39,827 nt of DNA from Nitrosomonas sp. (GCA_020890945.1 JAJHPK010000006.1:1-39827), one strand, 5' to 3'; shown: positions 1 through 10,883, counted from the stretch's first letter. The notes: generated by a model from the sequence alone, not told the origin. Numbers and translations are program-made.

Positions 1-3
1 AGT

Positions 4-405
4 ATGAGCATGAGTGATCCTATTGCGGATATGTTAACACGCATAAGAAATGCGCAATTAGTTGAGAAAAAAGAAGTTAACGTACCAAATTCGAAAATAA
101 AATTGGCTATAGTCAAAGTGTTAAAAGAAGAAGGCTATATTGACAATTATAGAATCAATCAGCTTGATAATAGTAAGAAAAGTGAAATAGTCATTACGTT
201 GAAATACTATTTAGGTTACCCTGTTATTGAGAGCGTAGTTCGCATCAGCAAACCTGGATTAAGACAATATAAGTCAAGTCTAAAATTGACTAATGTAACA
301 AATGAAATGGGTATCGCGATTGTGACAACTTCTAAAGGGGTAATGACGGCGCGTAATGCTCGTCAAATGGGAGTAGGCGGTGAGCTTTTGTGTACGGTTG
401 TGTAA
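4..405 (+). CDS. rpsH: 30S ribosomal protein S8
   Basis: Primary 16S rRNA-binding protein of the small-subunit central domain; in enterobacteria it also represses the spc operon. The 133-residue product starts [18 protein letters not shown], as in E. coli (MSMQDPIADML), and keeps the C-terminal SKGVMT and GVGGELLC stretches. I chose the ATG at base 4 by that match; a second ATG at base 10 would give the shorter MSDPIAD form. The region upstream lies outside the window, so its ribosome binding site cannot be judged. It is the first visible gene of a same-strand ribosomal operon, 12 bases before rplF. Confidence 0.96.
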   Translation: MSMSDPIADMLTRIRNAQLVEKKEVNVPNSKIKLAIVKVLKEEGYIDNYRINQLDNSKKSEIVITLKYYLGYPVIESVVRISKPGLRQYKSSLKLTNVTNEMGIAIVTTSKGVMTARNARQMGVGGELLCTVV

Positions 406-417
406 AGGATAATTGGA

Positions 418-951
418 ATGTCACGAGTAAGTAATAACCCGATTTCTGTTCCTAAAAATGTGGAGATCACTATCACTGAGTCTGAAGTGACCATAAAAGG
501 ACCTTTAGGAATTTTAAAGAGATCGATTGAAAGCACTGTTGCATTAGAATTAATTGATGACCAAATAAAAATTAAAGCAACCGATGTCACTAAGTTTTCT
601 AATGCTATGTCTGGGACTGTTCGGGCTTTATTAGCAAATATGGTAAAGGGTGTTTCTGAAGGTTTTGAGAAGAAATTGACTTTGGTTGGAGTAGGGTATC
701 GTGCACAAGCTGCTGCTCAAAAAGTTAATTTATCATTAGGCTTTTCTCATCCCGTGGATTATGAAGTACCAAGTGGCATTAAAATTGAGACGCCAAGTCA
801 AACTGAAATTGTTATTAGGGGTATTGATAAGCAAAAGGTAGGACAGACAGCTGCTGAGATTCGTGCATATCGCCAACCTGAGCCGTATAAGGGTAAAGGA
901 ATAAGATATTCAGATGAAGTTATCGTTCTTAAAGAAACCAAGAAAAAATAA
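418..951 (+). CDS. rplF: 50S ribosomal protein L6
   Basis: Large-subunit protein that binds 23S rRNA helix 97 near the factor-binding site. The 177-residue product has the normal length and the two repeated L6 folds. It opens MSRVSNNPISVP; the C-terminal half keeps the GxDKQxVGQxAAxIRxxRxPEPYKGKGIRY signature (seen as GIDKQKVGQTAAEIRAYRQP followed by EPYKGKGIRY). It follows rpsH by 12 bases and precedes rplR by 15, in the standard spc order. Confidence 0.97.
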   Translation: MSRVSNNPISVPKNVEITITESEVTIKGPLGILKRSIESTVALELIDDQIKIKATDVTKFSNAMSGTVRALLANMVKGVSEGFEKKLTLVGVGYRAQAAAQKVNLSLGFSHPVDYEVPSGIKIETPSQTEIVIRGIDKQKVGQTAAEIRAYRQPEPYKGKGIRYSDEVIVLKETKKK

Positions 952-966
952 GTTGGCGAACTGATC

Positions 967-1323
967 ATGCAAAATTTAAAACAAAAGAGAATTAGACGCT
1001 CCAAAGAAACGAGAAAAAGAATTGCGCTCATCGGTTCGGTGCGGTTGACAGTCCATCGTACAAATTCTCATATTTATGCACAATTAATTGATGATAAAAA
1101 AGGTAATACGATTGCGAGCGCATCCACTTTAGAAGAAGATATGCGTAAACAACTTTCAACGGGCAGTAATATTACCGCTGCTATAAATGTTGGAAAGAGA
1201 ATTGCTGAAAAAGCATTAAATATCGGAGTCCGCGACATAGCTTTTGATCGGTCTGGCTACAAGTATCATGGTCGAATTAAAGCGTTAGCTGATGCTGCTA
1301 GAGAAGGTGGTCTCAAATTTTAG
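967..1323 (+). CDS. rplR: 50S ribosomal protein L18
   Basis: 5S rRNA-binding protein of the central protuberance. The 118-residue product matches the usual length (about 117). It has the basic N-terminus ([15 protein letters not shown]), the conserved [14 protein letters not shown] segment and the [23 protein letters not shown]-terminal signature (in two pieces, [10 protein letters not shown] and [10 protein letters not shown]). It is in standard spc operon order between rplF and rpsE. Confidence 0.97.
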   Translation: MQNLKQKRIRRSKETRKRIALIGSVRLTVHRTNSHIYAQLIDDKKGNTIASASTLEEDMRKQLSTGSNITAAINVGKRIAEKALNIGVRDIAFDRSGYKYHGRIKALADAAREGGLKF

Positions 1324-1341
1324 AAAAAAAGGTCTTGCAAA

Positions 1342-1884
1342 ATGGTCAAAGTAAGTAAAACAGCTGATAAAGTGGTAACTGAGGAAGGCGGAAGTGCAAG
1401 AGATGATTTGCGTGAAAAAATGGTCGCAATTAATCGAGTTACTAAGGTTGTCAAGGGTGGTCGGATATTGGGATTTTCTGCGTTGACTGTAGTAGGAGAT
1501 GGCGAAGGCAGTGTTGGAATGGGTAAAGGAAAGTCCAGAGAAGTTCCAGTAGCCGTGCAAAAAGCTATGGATGAAGCTCGTAAGAAAATGATAAAAATAA
1601 AATTAAAAAATGGAACCATTTATCATCCAGTTGTAGGAACTCATGATGCCGCCAAGGTTTATATGCAACCAGCACCTGAAGGCACTGGAATTATAGCAGG
1701 TGGACCAATGCGAGCTATTTTTGAAGTGATGGGAATGACCAATATTCTCGCAAAATGTATTGGATCAACTAATCCATATAATGTTGTTAGAGCGACATTG
1801 AATGGATTGAACTCAATTCATTCACCTTCATATATTGCCGCCAAGCGTGGTAAAAGTGTTAAAGAGATTTTGGGAAATGATTAA
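1342..1884 (+). CDS. rpsE: 30S ribosomal protein S5
   Basis: Small-subunit protein at the mRNA entry and decoding region; important for accuracy and for 30S assembly. The 180-residue product has the double-stranded-RNA-binding-like N-terminal domain ([31 protein letters not shown]) and the C-terminal domain with [15 protein letters not shown] and the [10 protein letters not shown] motif. It is slightly longer at the N-terminus than E. coli S5 (167 aa). The stop is two bases before rpmD, so the two are probably translationally coupled. Confidence 0.97.
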   Translation: MVKVSKTADKVVTEEGGSARDDLREKMVAINRVTKVVKGGRILGFSALTVVGDGEGSVGMGKGKSREVPVAVQKAMDEARKKMIKIKLKNGTIYHPVVGTHDAAKVYMQPAPEGTGIIAGGPMRAIFEVMGMTNILAKCIGSTNPYNVVRATLNGLNSIHSPSYIAAKRGKSVKEILGND

Positions 1885-1886
1885 TC

Positions 1887-2075
1887 ATGAGTGATAAGAA
1901 AAATAAAGTAGTTACTATTACTTTGATTCGCAGCACTATTGGTGTGAAAAAATCTCATCGTGAAACTGTTCGTGGCTTGGGACTCAGAAAAATAAATAGC
2001 TCATCGACATTAAATGATACTGCGGAAGTAAGGGGCATGATACGTAAAGTCGATTATTTATTAAAGCAGAACTGA
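1887..2075 (+). CDS. rpmD: 50S ribosomal protein L30
   Basis: Small 23S rRNA-binding protein, 62 residues, the bacterial short form. The ferredoxin-like core signature is present: [20 protein letters not shown], then RGLGLRKI. It starts 2 bases after the rpsE stop and is followed by rplO 7 bases on, as in other proteobacterial spc operons. Confidence 0.96.
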   Translation: MSDKKNKVVTITLIRSTIGVKKSHRETVRGLGLRKINSSSTLNDTAEVRGMIRKVDYLLKQN

Positions 2076-2082
2076 TAAAAAT

Positions 2083-2526
2083 ATGTTACTAAATTCTATT
2101 AAATCTGCGTTTGGTGCAAAAAAAGGTAAAACTCGAGTCGGGCGAGGCATCGGATCTGGTCTTGGAAAGACTTGTGGAAGAGGTCATAAAGGTCAAAAGT
2201 CTAGATCTGGAGGTTTTCACAAAGTTGGCTTTGAGGGCGGACAAATGCCAATTCAAAGGCGTCTCCCTAAAAGAGGTTTTAATGCATTAGCTTCATCGAA
2301 ATTGAGAAAAGCGTCACTGCGATTATCTGATTTGAATAATTTAGATGAGGATAAATTTAAGACAGTCATATCTATTTCAGTTTTAAAGGATAATCACATT
2401 ATTCCTGATAATGTTAAGACAGTTAAGTTCTATAATTCGGAGAGTTTTGACAAAAAGGTTGTTTTTTCCGATGAAATTAAGTTAAGTGCTGGAGTAAAAA
2501 ATCAGCAGGTCAAGAATGGTGTTTGA
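2083..2526 (+). CDS. rplO: 50S ribosomal protein L15
   Basis: Late-assembly large-subunit protein with an extended N-terminal arm that reaches into 23S rRNA. The 147-residue product shows the arm ([20 protein letters not shown]) and then [17 protein letters not shown], the family signature. The C-terminal globular half is more divergent. Normal position, 37 bases before secY. Confidence 0.96.
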   Translation: MLLNSIKSAFGAKKGKTRVGRGIGSGLGKTCGRGHKGQKSRSGGFHKVGFEGGQMPIQRRLPKRGFNALASSKLRKASLRLSDLNNLDEDKFKTVISISVLKDNHIIPDNVKTVKFYNSESFDKKVVFSDEIKLSAGVKNQQVKNGV

Positions 2527-2563
2527 GCTGTCGCATAAAAAGTAGTATGAGAACAATCATAAA

Positions 2564-3886
2564 ATGTTAAATAAGCCGGTTGATAAGCTTTCTGAATTAA
2601 AAAAACGCCTGTGGTTTTTACTTTTGGCACTTATAGTTTATAGGATTGGTGCACATGTGCCAGTGCCAGGAATAGATCCTGTAGTCTTGAAAGATTTATT
2701 TCGATCTCAAGAAAGTGGCGTTTTGGGAATGTTTAACATGTTTTCAGGCGGTGCGCTTTCCAGATTTTCCATTTTTGCTTTAGGCATTATGCCTTACATT
2801 TCTGCATCTATTATTATGCAGCTTGGTACGGTAGCCGTGCCATATCTGGAAGCATTAAAAAAAGAAGGTGAAAGTGGAAGAAGGAAGATAACGCAATATA
2901 CTCGATATGGAACGTTATTATTAGCCTTGGTGCAGAGTTATGGAATTTCGATTGCTTTACAGGCGCAAAGTGGATTAGTCATTAATCCTGGTGAAATGTT
3001 TGTACTGACTACAGTTATTACATTAGTTACAGGGACTATTTTTTTAATGTGGTTGGGTGAGCAAATTACAGAGCGTGGTGTTGGAAATGGAATTTCATTG
3101 ATTATTTTTGCTGGAATAGCTGCGGGTCTTCCAAGCGCTATAGGTGGAACTTTAGATTTGGTTAGCACTGGATCAATGCATTTTTTAGTAGCACTCGCCA
3201 TTTTTGTTATAGCTGCATTGATCACTGGCTTGGTGGTTTATGTAGAAAAAGGACAGCGTCGGTTACCGATTAATTACGCTAAACGTCAGATAGGGCGTAA
3301 AGTTTATGGCGGACAAAGTTCCCATTTGCCTCTAAAGCTTAATATGGCAGGTGTGATTCCTCCCATATTTGCTTCGAGTATTATTTTGTTTCCAGCGACC
3401 TTAACAGGATGGTTTGCTGATGCACAATCGATGACTTGGCTAAAAGATTTAAGTGCTGCTTTGTCGCCTGGGCAACCGATTTATGTGGTTTTGTATTCAT
3501 TGATGATTATATTTTTCTGTTTTTTCTATACGGCGCTTGTGTTTAATCCCAAAGAAACCGCTGATAATCTTAAAAAAAGTGGTGCATTTGTTCCAGGAAT
3601 AAGACCAGGAGATTTGACAGCTCGATATATTGAGCGGGTAATGCTTCGCTTAACATTAATTGGATCTCTGTATGTTACGCTTGTATGCTTACTGCCAGAA
3701 TTTTTAATCCTAAAATGGAATGTCCCTTTTTATTTTGGTGGTACTTCCCTACTAATTATTGTGATTGTGACAATGGATTTTATGGCTCAAATTCAATCAC
3801 ATGTTATGTCTTCTCAATATGATAGCTTGCTGAAAAAAGCTAATTTTAAGGGAAATCAAGCTGTGAGTAGAAACTCGGTCAAATAA
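2564..3886 (+). CDS. secY: Protein translocase subunit SecY
   Basis: Channel-forming subunit of the SecYEG translocon in the inner membrane. The 440-residue length is typical and the ten transmembrane helices can be picked out by hydrophobicity. The N-terminal [27 protein letters not shown], read in parts, and the helix-2 plug region ([30 protein letters not shown], in parts) are conserved, as is the [14 protein letters not shown] segment. The cytoplasmic loop with [11 protein letters not shown] precedes helix 7. It closes the spc-type part of the operon; infA follows 19 bases downstream. Confidence 0.97.
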   Translation: MLNKPVDKLSELKKRLWFLLLALIVYRIGAHVPVPGIDPVVLKDLFRSQESGVLGMFNMFSGGALSRFSIFALGIMPYISASIIMQLGTVAVPYLEALKKEGESGRRKITQYTRYGTLLLALVQSYGISIALQAQSGLVINPGEMFVLTTVITLVTGTIFLMWLGEQITERGVGNGISLIIFAGIAAGLPSAIGGTLDLVSTGSMHFLVALAIFVIAALITGLVVYVEKGQRRLPINYAKRQIGRKVYGGQSSHLPLKLNMAGVIPPIFASSIILFPATLTGWFADAQSMTWLKDLSAALSPGQPIYVVLYSLMIIFFCFFYTALVFNPKETADNLKKSGAFVPGIRPGDLTARYIERVMLRLTLIGSLYVTLVCLLPEFLILKWNVPFYFGGTSLLIIVIVTMDFMAQIQSHVMSSQYDSLLKKANFKGNQAVSRNSVK

Positions 3887-3905
3887 TAAATTTACTGAAG
3901 GTTTA

Positions 3906-4124
3906 ATGGCTAAAGAAGAAACGATACAAATGCAGGGTGAAATTTTAGAAACCCTCCCAAATGCAACTTTTCGAGTAAAATTAGAAAATGGTCATATAGT
4001 ATTGGGCCATATATCGGGAAAAATGCGAATGCACTATATTCGAATCTTACCCGGTGATAAAGTTACTGTAGATCTAACGCCTTATGATCTGACTCGAGCA
4101 AGGATTACTTTTAGAGCTAAATAA
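3906..4124 (+). CDS. infA: Translation initiation factor IF-1
   Basis: Binds the 30S A site and cooperates with IF-2 and IF-3 in initiation. The 72-residue single OB-fold protein has the family signatures [26 protein letters not shown] and [14 protein letters not shown]. It lies between secY and rpmJ. In E. coli infA is far from the ribosomal cluster, whereas the order secY-infA-rpmJ-rpsM is usual in betaproteobacteria and many other bacteria, so this looks like a retained older arrangement. Confidence 0.96.
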   Translation: MAKEETIQMQGEILETLPNATFRVKLENGHIVLGHISGKMRMHYIRILPGDKVTVDLTPYDLTRARITFRAK

Positions 4125-4202
4125 ATTATGGGTAGAATTAGATTGTTATTTTTTACTATACCATTCAATATTGAGAGTTTTTAGAATTAAAAAAGGAAAA
4201 CA

Positions 4203-4316
4203 ATGAAAGTTAATGCATCTGTAAAAAAGCTTTGTAGAAATTGCAAAATAATACGAAGAAATAGAGTTATCAGAGTGATATGCACCGATCCTCGTCATAA
4301 ACAGCGGCAAGGTTAA
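4203..4316 (+). CDS. rpmJ: 50S ribosomal protein L36 (zinc-ribbon form)
   Basis: A 37-residue protein of the large subunit. Translation gives [20 protein letters not shown], then a basic stretch ending [12 protein letters not shown]. The four zinc ligands of the C+ form are present: C11 and C14 (CRNC), C27 and H32. The ATG follows an AAAAGGA-like ribosome binding site. Flanked by infA upstream and rpsM 32 bases downstream, the expected position. Confidence 0.95.
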   Translation: MKVNASVKKLCRNCKIIRRNRVIRVICTDPRHKQRQG

Positions 4317-4348
4317 CAATTTTAATTTTAATGGATGAGAAAAATTAA

Positions 4349-4708
4349 ATGGCGCGCATATCCGGAGTAAATATACCACCTAATCAGCATGCAGAGATTG
4401 CACTGACGTCTATATATGGAATAGGACGATCTACGTCTAAAAAAATTTGCGAAATAATTGGAATTGAGCAATATAAAAAAATAAAAGACTTATCGGATGA
4501 ACAAGTTGATAAGTTACGTGAATATATTTCTAAGATGACAGTAGAAGGTGATTTGCGACGTGAAGTGTCGATGAATATCAAGAGATTAATGGATCTTGGG
4601 TGTTATCGAGGATTGCGTCATCGAAGAGGTTTACCCGTTCGAGGGCAACGTACTCGTACCAATGCGAGAACAAGAAAAGGTCCTCGTAAGGCTTTGAGAT
4701 CAAAATAA
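4349..4708 (+). CDS. rpsM: 30S ribosomal protein S13
   Basis: Head protein of the small subunit that contacts the P-site tRNA and bridges to the 50S subunit. The 119-residue product starts [10 protein letters not shown], has the helix-two-turns-helix motif ([15 protein letters not shown]) and the basic C-terminal tail with [20 protein letters not shown] in the conserved order. It heads the alpha-operon set rpsM-rpsK-rpsD-rpoA-rplQ. Confidence 0.97.
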   Translation: MARISGVNIPPNQHAEIALTSIYGIGRSTSKKICEIIGIEQYKKIKDLSDEQVDKLREYISKMTVEGDLRREVSMNIKRLMDLGCYRGLRHRRGLPVRGQRTRTNARTRKGPRKALRSK

Positions 4709-4739
4709 TTTATGAGTTTATACGAAGGCTTTATATCAT

Positions 4740-5129
4740 ATGGTTAAGACTGTTTCACGTACGCGAAAAAAGATTAAAAAAAATGTATCTGAGGGAATTG
4801 CCTATGTACATGCGTCTTTTAACAATACCATTGTAACGATTACCGATAGACAAGGTAATGCTTTATCGTGGGCGACTTCTGGTGGTGCGGGTTTTAAAGG
4901 TTCGAGAAAGAGCACTCCGTTTGCAGCACAAGTAGCAGCTGAGAACGCGAGTAAAGTTGCGATTGAGTGTGGTGTAAAAAATTTAGAGGTAAAAATAAAA
5001 GGCCCCGGTCCAGGAAGAGATTCTGCTGTGAGAGCACTTAATTCTGCAGGATTTAAAATTACGAGCATTTCAGACGTTACGCCTGTGCCCCATAATGGAT
5101 GTCGACCACCAAAAAAACGTCGTATTTGA
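4740..5129 (+). CDS. rpsK: 30S ribosomal protein S11
   Basis: Small-subunit platform protein that lines the mRNA exit path. The 129-residue product shows the conserved [40 protein letters not shown] and [13 protein letters not shown] segments and the C-terminal [15 protein letters not shown] tail. The stop codon lies inside the purine-rich ribosome binding site of rpsD, so the two genes are closely coupled. Confidence 0.97.
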   Translation: MVKTVSRTRKKIKKNVSEGIAYVHASFNNTIVTITDRQGNALSWATSGGAGFKGSRKSTPFAAQVAAENASKVAIECGVKNLEVKIKGPGPGRDSAVRALNSAGFKITSISDVTPVPHNGCRPPKKRRI

Positions 5130-5139
5130 GGAGATTACG

Positions 5140-5766
5140 TTGGCTAGAAGTACAGAACCGAAGTGTAAACAATGTCGTCGTGAAGGCGAAAAGCTTTTTT
5201 TAAAAGGTGAAAAGTGTTTTACTGATAAATGCGCTATCGAGAGAAGAAGTTATCCTCCTGGACAACATGGTCAAAAGAAAGGCAGATTGTCTGATTATGG
5301 AGGCCAGCTTCGTGAGAAACAAAAGGTGAGACGAATTTATGGCATTTTAGAGAGACAATTCCGTAATATATACAAGCAAGCGGACAGTAGAAAAGGAATT
5401 ACAGGGGACACATTGCTGAAATTGCTAGAAAGTCGCTTAGATAATGTTGCTTATCATATGGGATTTGGTTCTTCTCGTACTGAAGCTAGGCAAATTGTCA
5501 ACCATAATTGCATACTTGTAAATGGTAAGCGTGTGAATATACCATCGTACATTGTGAAATCCGGTGATGTTATTGAGGTGTCTAAAAATTCCAAAGATCA
5601 GTTGCGTATTAAATCAGCTATCGATTCCGCTAGTAATCGAAATTTTCCAAGTTGGATTGAAGTAAATACTAAGGAAATGAAGGGGATTTTTAAAGAACAA
5701 CCTGATCGATCAGAATTGCCTGCAACAATTAATGAATCTCTAGTGGTGGAATTGTATTCCAAATAA
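5140..5766 (+). CDS. rpsD: 30S ribosomal protein S4 (four-cysteine form)
   Basis: Initiates 30S assembly at the 16S five-way junction and, in enterobacteria, represses the alpha operon. I chose the TTG at 5140 because it gives the family N-terminus (M)[15 protein letters not shown] and sits 6-7 bases after a GAGGAG ribosome binding site; an in-frame ATG at 5095 lies inside rpsK and adds 15 foreign residues. The product is 208 aa with the S4 RNA-binding domain ([21 protein letters not shown], in parts). Residues C9, C12, C26 and C31 form the zinc-binding set that E. coli S4 lacks. Confidence 0.95.
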   Translation: MARSTEPKCKQCRREGEKLFLKGEKCFTDKCAIERRSYPPGQHGQKKGRLSDYGGQLREKQKVRRIYGILERQFRNIYKQADSRKGITGDTLLKLLESRLDNVAYHMGFGSSRTEARQIVNHNCILVNGKRVNIPSYIVKSGDVIEVSKNSKDQLRIKSAIDSASNRNFPSWIEVNTKEMKGIFKEQPDRSELPATINESLVVELYSK

Positions 5767-5813
5767 CAACCTTCTAGTTTTATGGGTTTACTTTTTTCGC
5801 AGGAATTTTAATC

Positions 5814-6818
5814 ATGCAAGGTAATGAGTTATTAATACCTAGAATTATAGATGTTCAAAATATTTCGCCGGTACACGCTAAGATTGTCATGGAACCGTTT
5901 GAGAGAGGATATGGACATACTTTAGGCAACGCTTTGCGTAGAATTTTGTTGTCTTCGATGACTGGATATGCGCCTACAGAGATTAAAATAGCGGGTATTG
6001 TTCATGAATACTCAGCATTGGATGGTGTGCAAGAAGATGTCGTGGATATTCTGCTTAATATCAAGGGTATCGTTTTAAGATTGCATAATGATTCTGAAAC
6101 AATACTTACGCTGAATAAATCTGGAAAAGGCTTAGTTACAGCTGGCGATATAGAGGCTAATCACAATGTAGAAATTATTAATCCTGATCATGTGATAGCT
6201 CATTTAACTTCTAACGGTGTCCTCGATATCCAAATGAAAGTGGAGAAAGGACGTGGTTACGTGCCTGCTGCCATTAGACGAAGCAAAGGATCTGATAAAT
6301 CAATTGGTACTATCTTTCTGGATGCTTCGTTTAGTCCAATTAAGCGTGTGAGCTACTCCGTTGAAAGTGCGCGCGTCGAACAAAGAACAGATCTGGATAA
6401 ATTGATTATTGATTTAGAGACAAATGGTATTGTTGAACCGGAGGAAGCAATACGTAACGCTGCTCGTGTTTTGGTGCAACAATTGTCTGTTTTTGCTGAT
6501 TTAGAAAGTACTCCTATTTCAAAAGAACAACCGCAAATGCCGCGTATAGATCCTATATTATTGCGACCTGTTGATGATTTAGAGCTAACTGTAAGGTCTG
6601 CAAATTGTTTAAAAGTCGAGAATATTTATTATATCGGTGATTTAATTCAAAGAACGGAAGCAGAGCTGTTACGGACACCTAATTTAGGTCGAAAATCTTT
6701 GAATGAAATAAAAGAGGTTCTTGCTGCAAGAGAACTTTCGTTAGGAATGAAATTAGACAATTGGCCACCGGCAAATTTGGATAATATTGCTAAGGATGCA
6801 AATCATGCGCCACAATAA
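5814..6818 (+). CDS. rpoA: DNA-directed RNA polymerase subunit alpha
   Basis: Dimerises to nucleate RNA polymerase assembly. The 334-residue product has the N-terminal dimerisation domain ([20 protein letters not shown], residues about 25-50) and the C-terminal domain that binds UP elements and activators ([26 protein letters not shown]), followed by the [12 protein letters not shown] tail. Five residues longer than the E. coli protein. Its 3' end overlaps the start of rplQ by 14 bases, indicating translational coupling. Confidence 0.97.
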   Translation: MQGNELLIPRIIDVQNISPVHAKIVMEPFERGYGHTLGNALRRILLSSMTGYAPTEIKIAGIVHEYSALDGVQEDVVDILLNIKGIVLRLHNDSETILTLNKSGKGLVTAGDIEANHNVEIINPDHVIAHLTSNGVLDIQMKVEKGRGYVPAAIRRSKGSDKSIGTIFLDASFSPIKRVSYSVESARVEQRTDLDKLIIDLETNGIVEPEEAIRNAARVLVQQLSVFADLESTPISKEQPQMPRIDPILLRPVDDLELTVRSANCLKVENIYYIGDLIQRTEAELLRTPNLGRKSLNEIKEVLAARELSLGMKLDNWPPANLDNIAKDANHAPQ

Positions 6819-7200
6819 TGCTTTTAGAAAATTAAATCGAACTAGTAGCCATCGAATGGCTATGTTACGTAATATGAGTAATTCTTTATTGCATCACGAG
6901 GTAATTGTTACTACCTTACCAAAAGCTAAAGAATTGAGAAGATATGTTGAACCAATGATTACTATTGGTAAAAAGCCATCTTTGGCTAATCGCCGTTTAG
7001 TTTTTAATCGCCTAAGGAATCGCTTGATAGTTTCAAAACTATTTGATCAATTAGGTCCGCGGTATGAAAAAAGGCCTGGTGGATATGTACGTATATTGAA
7101 ATGCGGCTTTAGAAAAGGTGATAATGCACCGATGGCATTGATCGAACTAGTAGACAGAATTGAAGAGAATGATGTCAATTTATCAAAGAATGAAAATTAA
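6805..7200 (+). CDS. rplQ: 50S ribosomal protein L17
   Basis: Large-subunit protein near the peptide exit tunnel. I start at the ATG at 6805 because it yields the family N-terminus [17 protein letters not shown]; an upstream in-frame start at 6787 adds six residues read from rpoA. The 131-residue product has [17 protein letters not shown] and [20 protein letters not shown] (20 residues) as in other L17 proteins. The rpoA reading frame ends 14 bases inside it, and TAAGGA at 6791-6796 can serve as ribosome binding site. Last gene of the ribosomal operon. Confidence 0.95.
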   Translation: MRHNNAFRKLNRTSSHRMAMLRNMSNSLLHHEVIVTTLPKAKELRRYVEPMITIGKKPSLANRRLVFNRLRNRLIVSKLFDQLGPRYEKRPGGYVRILKCGFRKGDNAPMALIELVDRIEENDVNLSKNEN

Positions 7201-7281
7201 TTTTCTGAATGATCTTTAATTTTAGTGTCATTAAAGTTATCGCATAAAAAAATCAAACTGTTTTCGTTTATTTAGAAAATT

Positions 7282-7322
7282 CGCTGATTGTTCAATAATT
7301 ATTGAGGAATCAGCGTTTTTTT
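7282..7322 (+). terminator. Intrinsic terminator of the spc-alpha ribosomal operon
   Basis: CGCTGATT (7282-7289) pairs with AATCAGCG (7308-7315). The interior TCAATAATTATTGA is itself self-complementary, which extends the hairpin after a two-base mismatch. A run of seven T follows directly. It lies 80 bases after rplQ and separates that operon from birA. Confidence 0.9.
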
Positions 7323-7398
7323 ATTTAGACTTAAAGAGTTACCGCGCATTGATTGTAATATTATTTTTTTAATTCAATTTATAGAAGGCAATGTTTCA

Positions 7399-8220
7399 TT
7401 GCAAAATTCTCTTGCTCTGTTAGATACAGAAATAATTCTTAAATATCTGGGTGTTGAATCAAATTATTTCATTTTAAATATTTTTGATTCCATCGAATCA
7501 ACAAATACATTTCTTATTGATTTTTTTAAAAGCAATAAAGTATCTAACAAATCAAGTCTCATTCATGTTGCTGTTGCGGAAGCACAAACCAAAGGGCGAG
7601 GAAGAAACGGCCGCAGTTGGCTCAGTGGATTCGGAGAAAGTTTAACATTTTCAATTAATTGGAACTTTAAAGAATTCCCCCCATCTCAATTATCTAGCTT
7701 GAGCCTAGTTATCGGAATCGCTCTTATTCGAGTTTTAAAATCTTTGTCGATTGAGCACATTTATCTTAAATGGCCTAACGATGTATTGTTTAATCATCAT
7801 AAGTTGGCTGGAGTTTTGATTGAATTACGTAGTGGGATGGAAAAAGGTTGCAACGCGGTGATCGGAATCGGAATTAATTTTAATCTTTCAAATGTTACTC
7901 GCGCTAACATTGCTGCTAAAACAACAGATTTATTTCAAATGACAGGAAAGTTATTCGATCGAAATTTGGTTTTAAGTGCTTTATTAATTGAATTAAAAAA
8001 AGTAATTTCTGATTTTGAAAAATTCGGATTTCATTATTTTAAAAGCGAATGGCTCGGTTATCATGCTTATGAAGGCAAAAGGATTTGTTTAAAAAAACCT
8101 AATCATCAAATCATGGGAATTGTTGACGGTGTTGATGATGATGGTGCACTTTTTTTGTTGACCGACTCTGGCAGACAAATATTTAATGTCGGAGATGTTT
8201 CGTTACGGGAAGAGAATTGA
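7399..8220 (+). CDS. birA: Biotin--[acetyl-CoA-carboxylase] ligase, catalytic domain only
   Basis: Makes biotinyl-AMP and transfers biotin to the carboxyl-carrier protein of acetyl-CoA carboxylase. The 273-residue product has the ligase motifs ESTNTFLI (about 33-40), GRGRNGRSW, KWPNDVLFN and KLAGVLIEL, and the C-terminal SH3-like domain (GALFLLTDSGRQIF). E. coli BirA is 321 aa because it carries an N-terminal winged helix that represses the bio operon; here only about 30 residues precede the ligase domain, and the operon terminator lies just upstream, so that domain is absent. The start is a TTG at 7399; no in-frame ATG is available. Its stop overlaps the coaX start region, so the pair is probably co-transcribed. 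Confidence 0.92.
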   Translation: MQNSLALLDTEIILKYLGVESNYFILNIFDSIESTNTFLIDFFKSNKVSNKSSLIHVAVAEAQTKGRGRNGRSWLSGFGESLTFSINWNFKEFPPSQLSSLSLVIGIALIRVLKSLSIEHIYLKWPNDVLFNHHKLAGVLIELRSGMEKGCNAVIGIGINFNLSNVTRANIAAKTTDLFQMTGKLFDRNLVLSALLIELKKVISDFEKFGFHYFKSEWLGYHAYEGKRICLKKPNHQIMGIVDGVDDDGALFLLTDSGRQIFNVGDVSLREEN

Positions 8221-8225
8221 CTGCA

Positions 8226-8969
8226 ATGGCGATATTAACTATTGATTCAGGAAATTCATACATAAAATGGGGTTTGCGTGATAACAATCGATGGATCAAA
8301 AAAGGCAAAGTCCATTATCTCGATGCTTCTTTGTTAAAGAATCATTTTATAGCATTCCCAAAACCCACTGCGATAATAGTTTCCCATGTAGGGAAAGCAG
8401 TTACACGCAATGAGCTTGAACAAACGCTTACGTCAATCTTCTCATTTGAACCTTATTGGATTGTTGCGCAAAAGAATGGATTTGGAATTTCGAATCATTA
8501 TAATGATCCGCGCCAATTAGGAAGTGATCGTTGGGCTGCATTAATTGCAGCTTGGAAAAAAATCAACCATCAAGCATGTTTAGTGGTGAATGTTGGTACT
8601 GCAATGACTGTTGACGCACTTTCCGATCAGGGTGAGTTTCTGGGGGGAATTATCGCGCCGGGTAATCACCTGATTTTGGAAAGCTTGTTTTCGGGTACTC
8701 AATTAGAGAATAAAAATCAAGGTTGTTACAAAATTTTCCCACTTAATACCGGTGATGCCATTCAGAGTGGAGTCATTCACTGTCTTGTTGGTGCTATAGA
8801 AAGAATGCATAACTTGTTGAGTAATCAGTTAGAAAGCTTAGAGATTAAATGTGTGATGAGCGGTGGTGGAGCCAATAAATTGACGCCTTATATAAAACTG
8901 CCGATGCTAGAAGTGGATGAACTGGTGCTTGAAGGGCTAGCAATTATTGGTGGGAGTCGTGATAATTGA
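8226..8969 (+). CDS. coaX: Type III pantothenate kinase
   Basis: Phosphorylates pantothenate in the first committed step of coenzyme A synthesis. The CoaX type belongs to the ASKHA fold and needs a monovalent cation. Visible motifs: N-terminal phosphate-1 loop ILTIDSGNSYIKWG, the LGSDRWAALIAAW segment, NVGTAMTVDAL with GEFLGGIIAPG, and MSGGGAN. I prefer the ATG at 8226, 11 bases after a GGGAAGAG site; a TTG at 8217 would add three residues and overlap the birA stop. The birA-coaX pair is also found in Pseudomonas. Confidence 0.93.
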   Translation: MAILTIDSGNSYIKWGLRDNNRWIKKGKVHYLDASLLKNHFIAFPKPTAIIVSHVGKAVTRNELEQTLTSIFSFEPYWIVAQKNGFGISNHYNDPRQLGSDRWAALIAAWKKINHQACLVVNVGTAMTVDALSDQGEFLGGIIAPGNHLILESLFSGTQLENKNQGCYKIFPLNTGDAIQSGVIHCLVGAIERMHNLLSNQLESLEIKCVMSGGGANKLTPYIKLPMLEVDELVLEGLAIIGGSRDN

Positions 8970-9005
8970 TGTACAACCGTAGCAGTAATTAAGTAAATAT
9001 TTTTT

Positions 9006-9611
9006 ATGTTCTCATTCCAAAATGTGAGTTTTTATAAATCAGTTGCCGAGATGCATGATTTGCCTTCTGATTCAAAAGGAGAAATCGCTTTTGCGGGACG
9101 TTCAAACGCTGGAAAATCAAGCGTTATTAATACGTTGACTAATAGAAACCGTTTGGCCTTTGTGAGCAAAAAACCCGGTCGAACACAACTCATTAACCTT
9201 TTTAAAATTTCTGGATATGACGAGCAATTTCTCGTTGATTTGCCGGGTTATGGGTATGCTGAAGTTCCGCAAGCTGTGCGGGCGAAGTGGAATAAGCTAT
9301 TAAATAATTATTTACAGCAACGTGAATCGTTGAAGGGACTGGTGTTGATCATGGATGTGCGGCATCCCTTTAAGCCGCTCGATATCCAAATGCTGGATTG
9401 GTTTATGCCAAAAGGTAAGGCAGTTCATATTTTACTCACAAAAGCAGACAAACTTAGTAAACTTCGTGCAAACGAAACCTTAAAAGACATCAAACTGTTT
9501 TTGCAAGAAAGTGCTTATTCTCGCTGCAGTGTGCAACTATTCTCAAGTACCGCGCCATTGGGAATCGAGGATGCGAGTACAATGATTCATAAATGGATTA
9601 CCAATGAATGA
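9006..9611 (+). CDS. engB: Ribosome biogenesis GTP-binding protein EngB/YsxC
   Basis: GTPase needed for late assembly of the large ribosomal subunit and usually essential. The 201-residue product shows the G motifs in order: G1 GRSNAGKSS (31-39), a G2 threonine in [11 protein letters not shown] (T60), G3 DLPGYG (78-83) and G4 TKAD (145-148), with a SSTAPLG element as G5. No clear ribosome binding site is seen before the ATG. It stands alone between coaX and hemB. Confidence 0.95.
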   Translation: MFSFQNVSFYKSVAEMHDLPSDSKGEIAFAGRSNAGKSSVINTLTNRNRLAFVSKKPGRTQLINLFKISGYDEQFLVDLPGYGYAEVPQAVRAKWNKLLNNYLQQRESLKGLVLIMDVRHPFKPLDIQMLDWFMPKGKAVHILLTKADKLSKLRANETLKDIKLFLQESAYSRCSVQLFSSTAPLGIEDASTMIHKWITNE

Positions 9612-9717
9612 GTGGTAATCGAAAATTATTTTTCAAGGATAGATTATTATTTTTCCTAATCAATAGGATGATTAAAAAGATGAATCGAATAAAAATGAAG
9701 AATTTTAAACAAATGAC

Positions 9718-9753
9718 AAAAAAAATCCCCAACCAAAGGGGAGAAGGTTGGGG
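9718..9753 (-). terminator. Minus-strand intrinsic terminator without an obvious gene
   Basis: On the minus strand CCCCAACC (9753-9746) pairs with GGTTGGGG (9734-9727), followed by A and then eight T (9725-9718). This is a textbook rho-independent terminator, but both flanking genes (engB, hemB) are on the plus strand. On the plus strand the hairpin is preceded by A and followed by GGAAATTG, so it would not terminate there. It could end a short minus-strand RNA starting around 9800-9870; I see no convincing minus promoter. Confidence 0.6.
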
Positions 9754-9782
9754 AAATTGCCTTACACAAGGCTTCGTCTTAG

Positions 9783-10883
<1,101 letters not shown>

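Noticed and set aside
5095-5139. ATG at 5095 as the rpsD start
   Set aside because: It lies inside rpsK and adds 15 residues with no counterpart in S4; the TTG at 5140 has the ribosome binding site and the family N-terminus.
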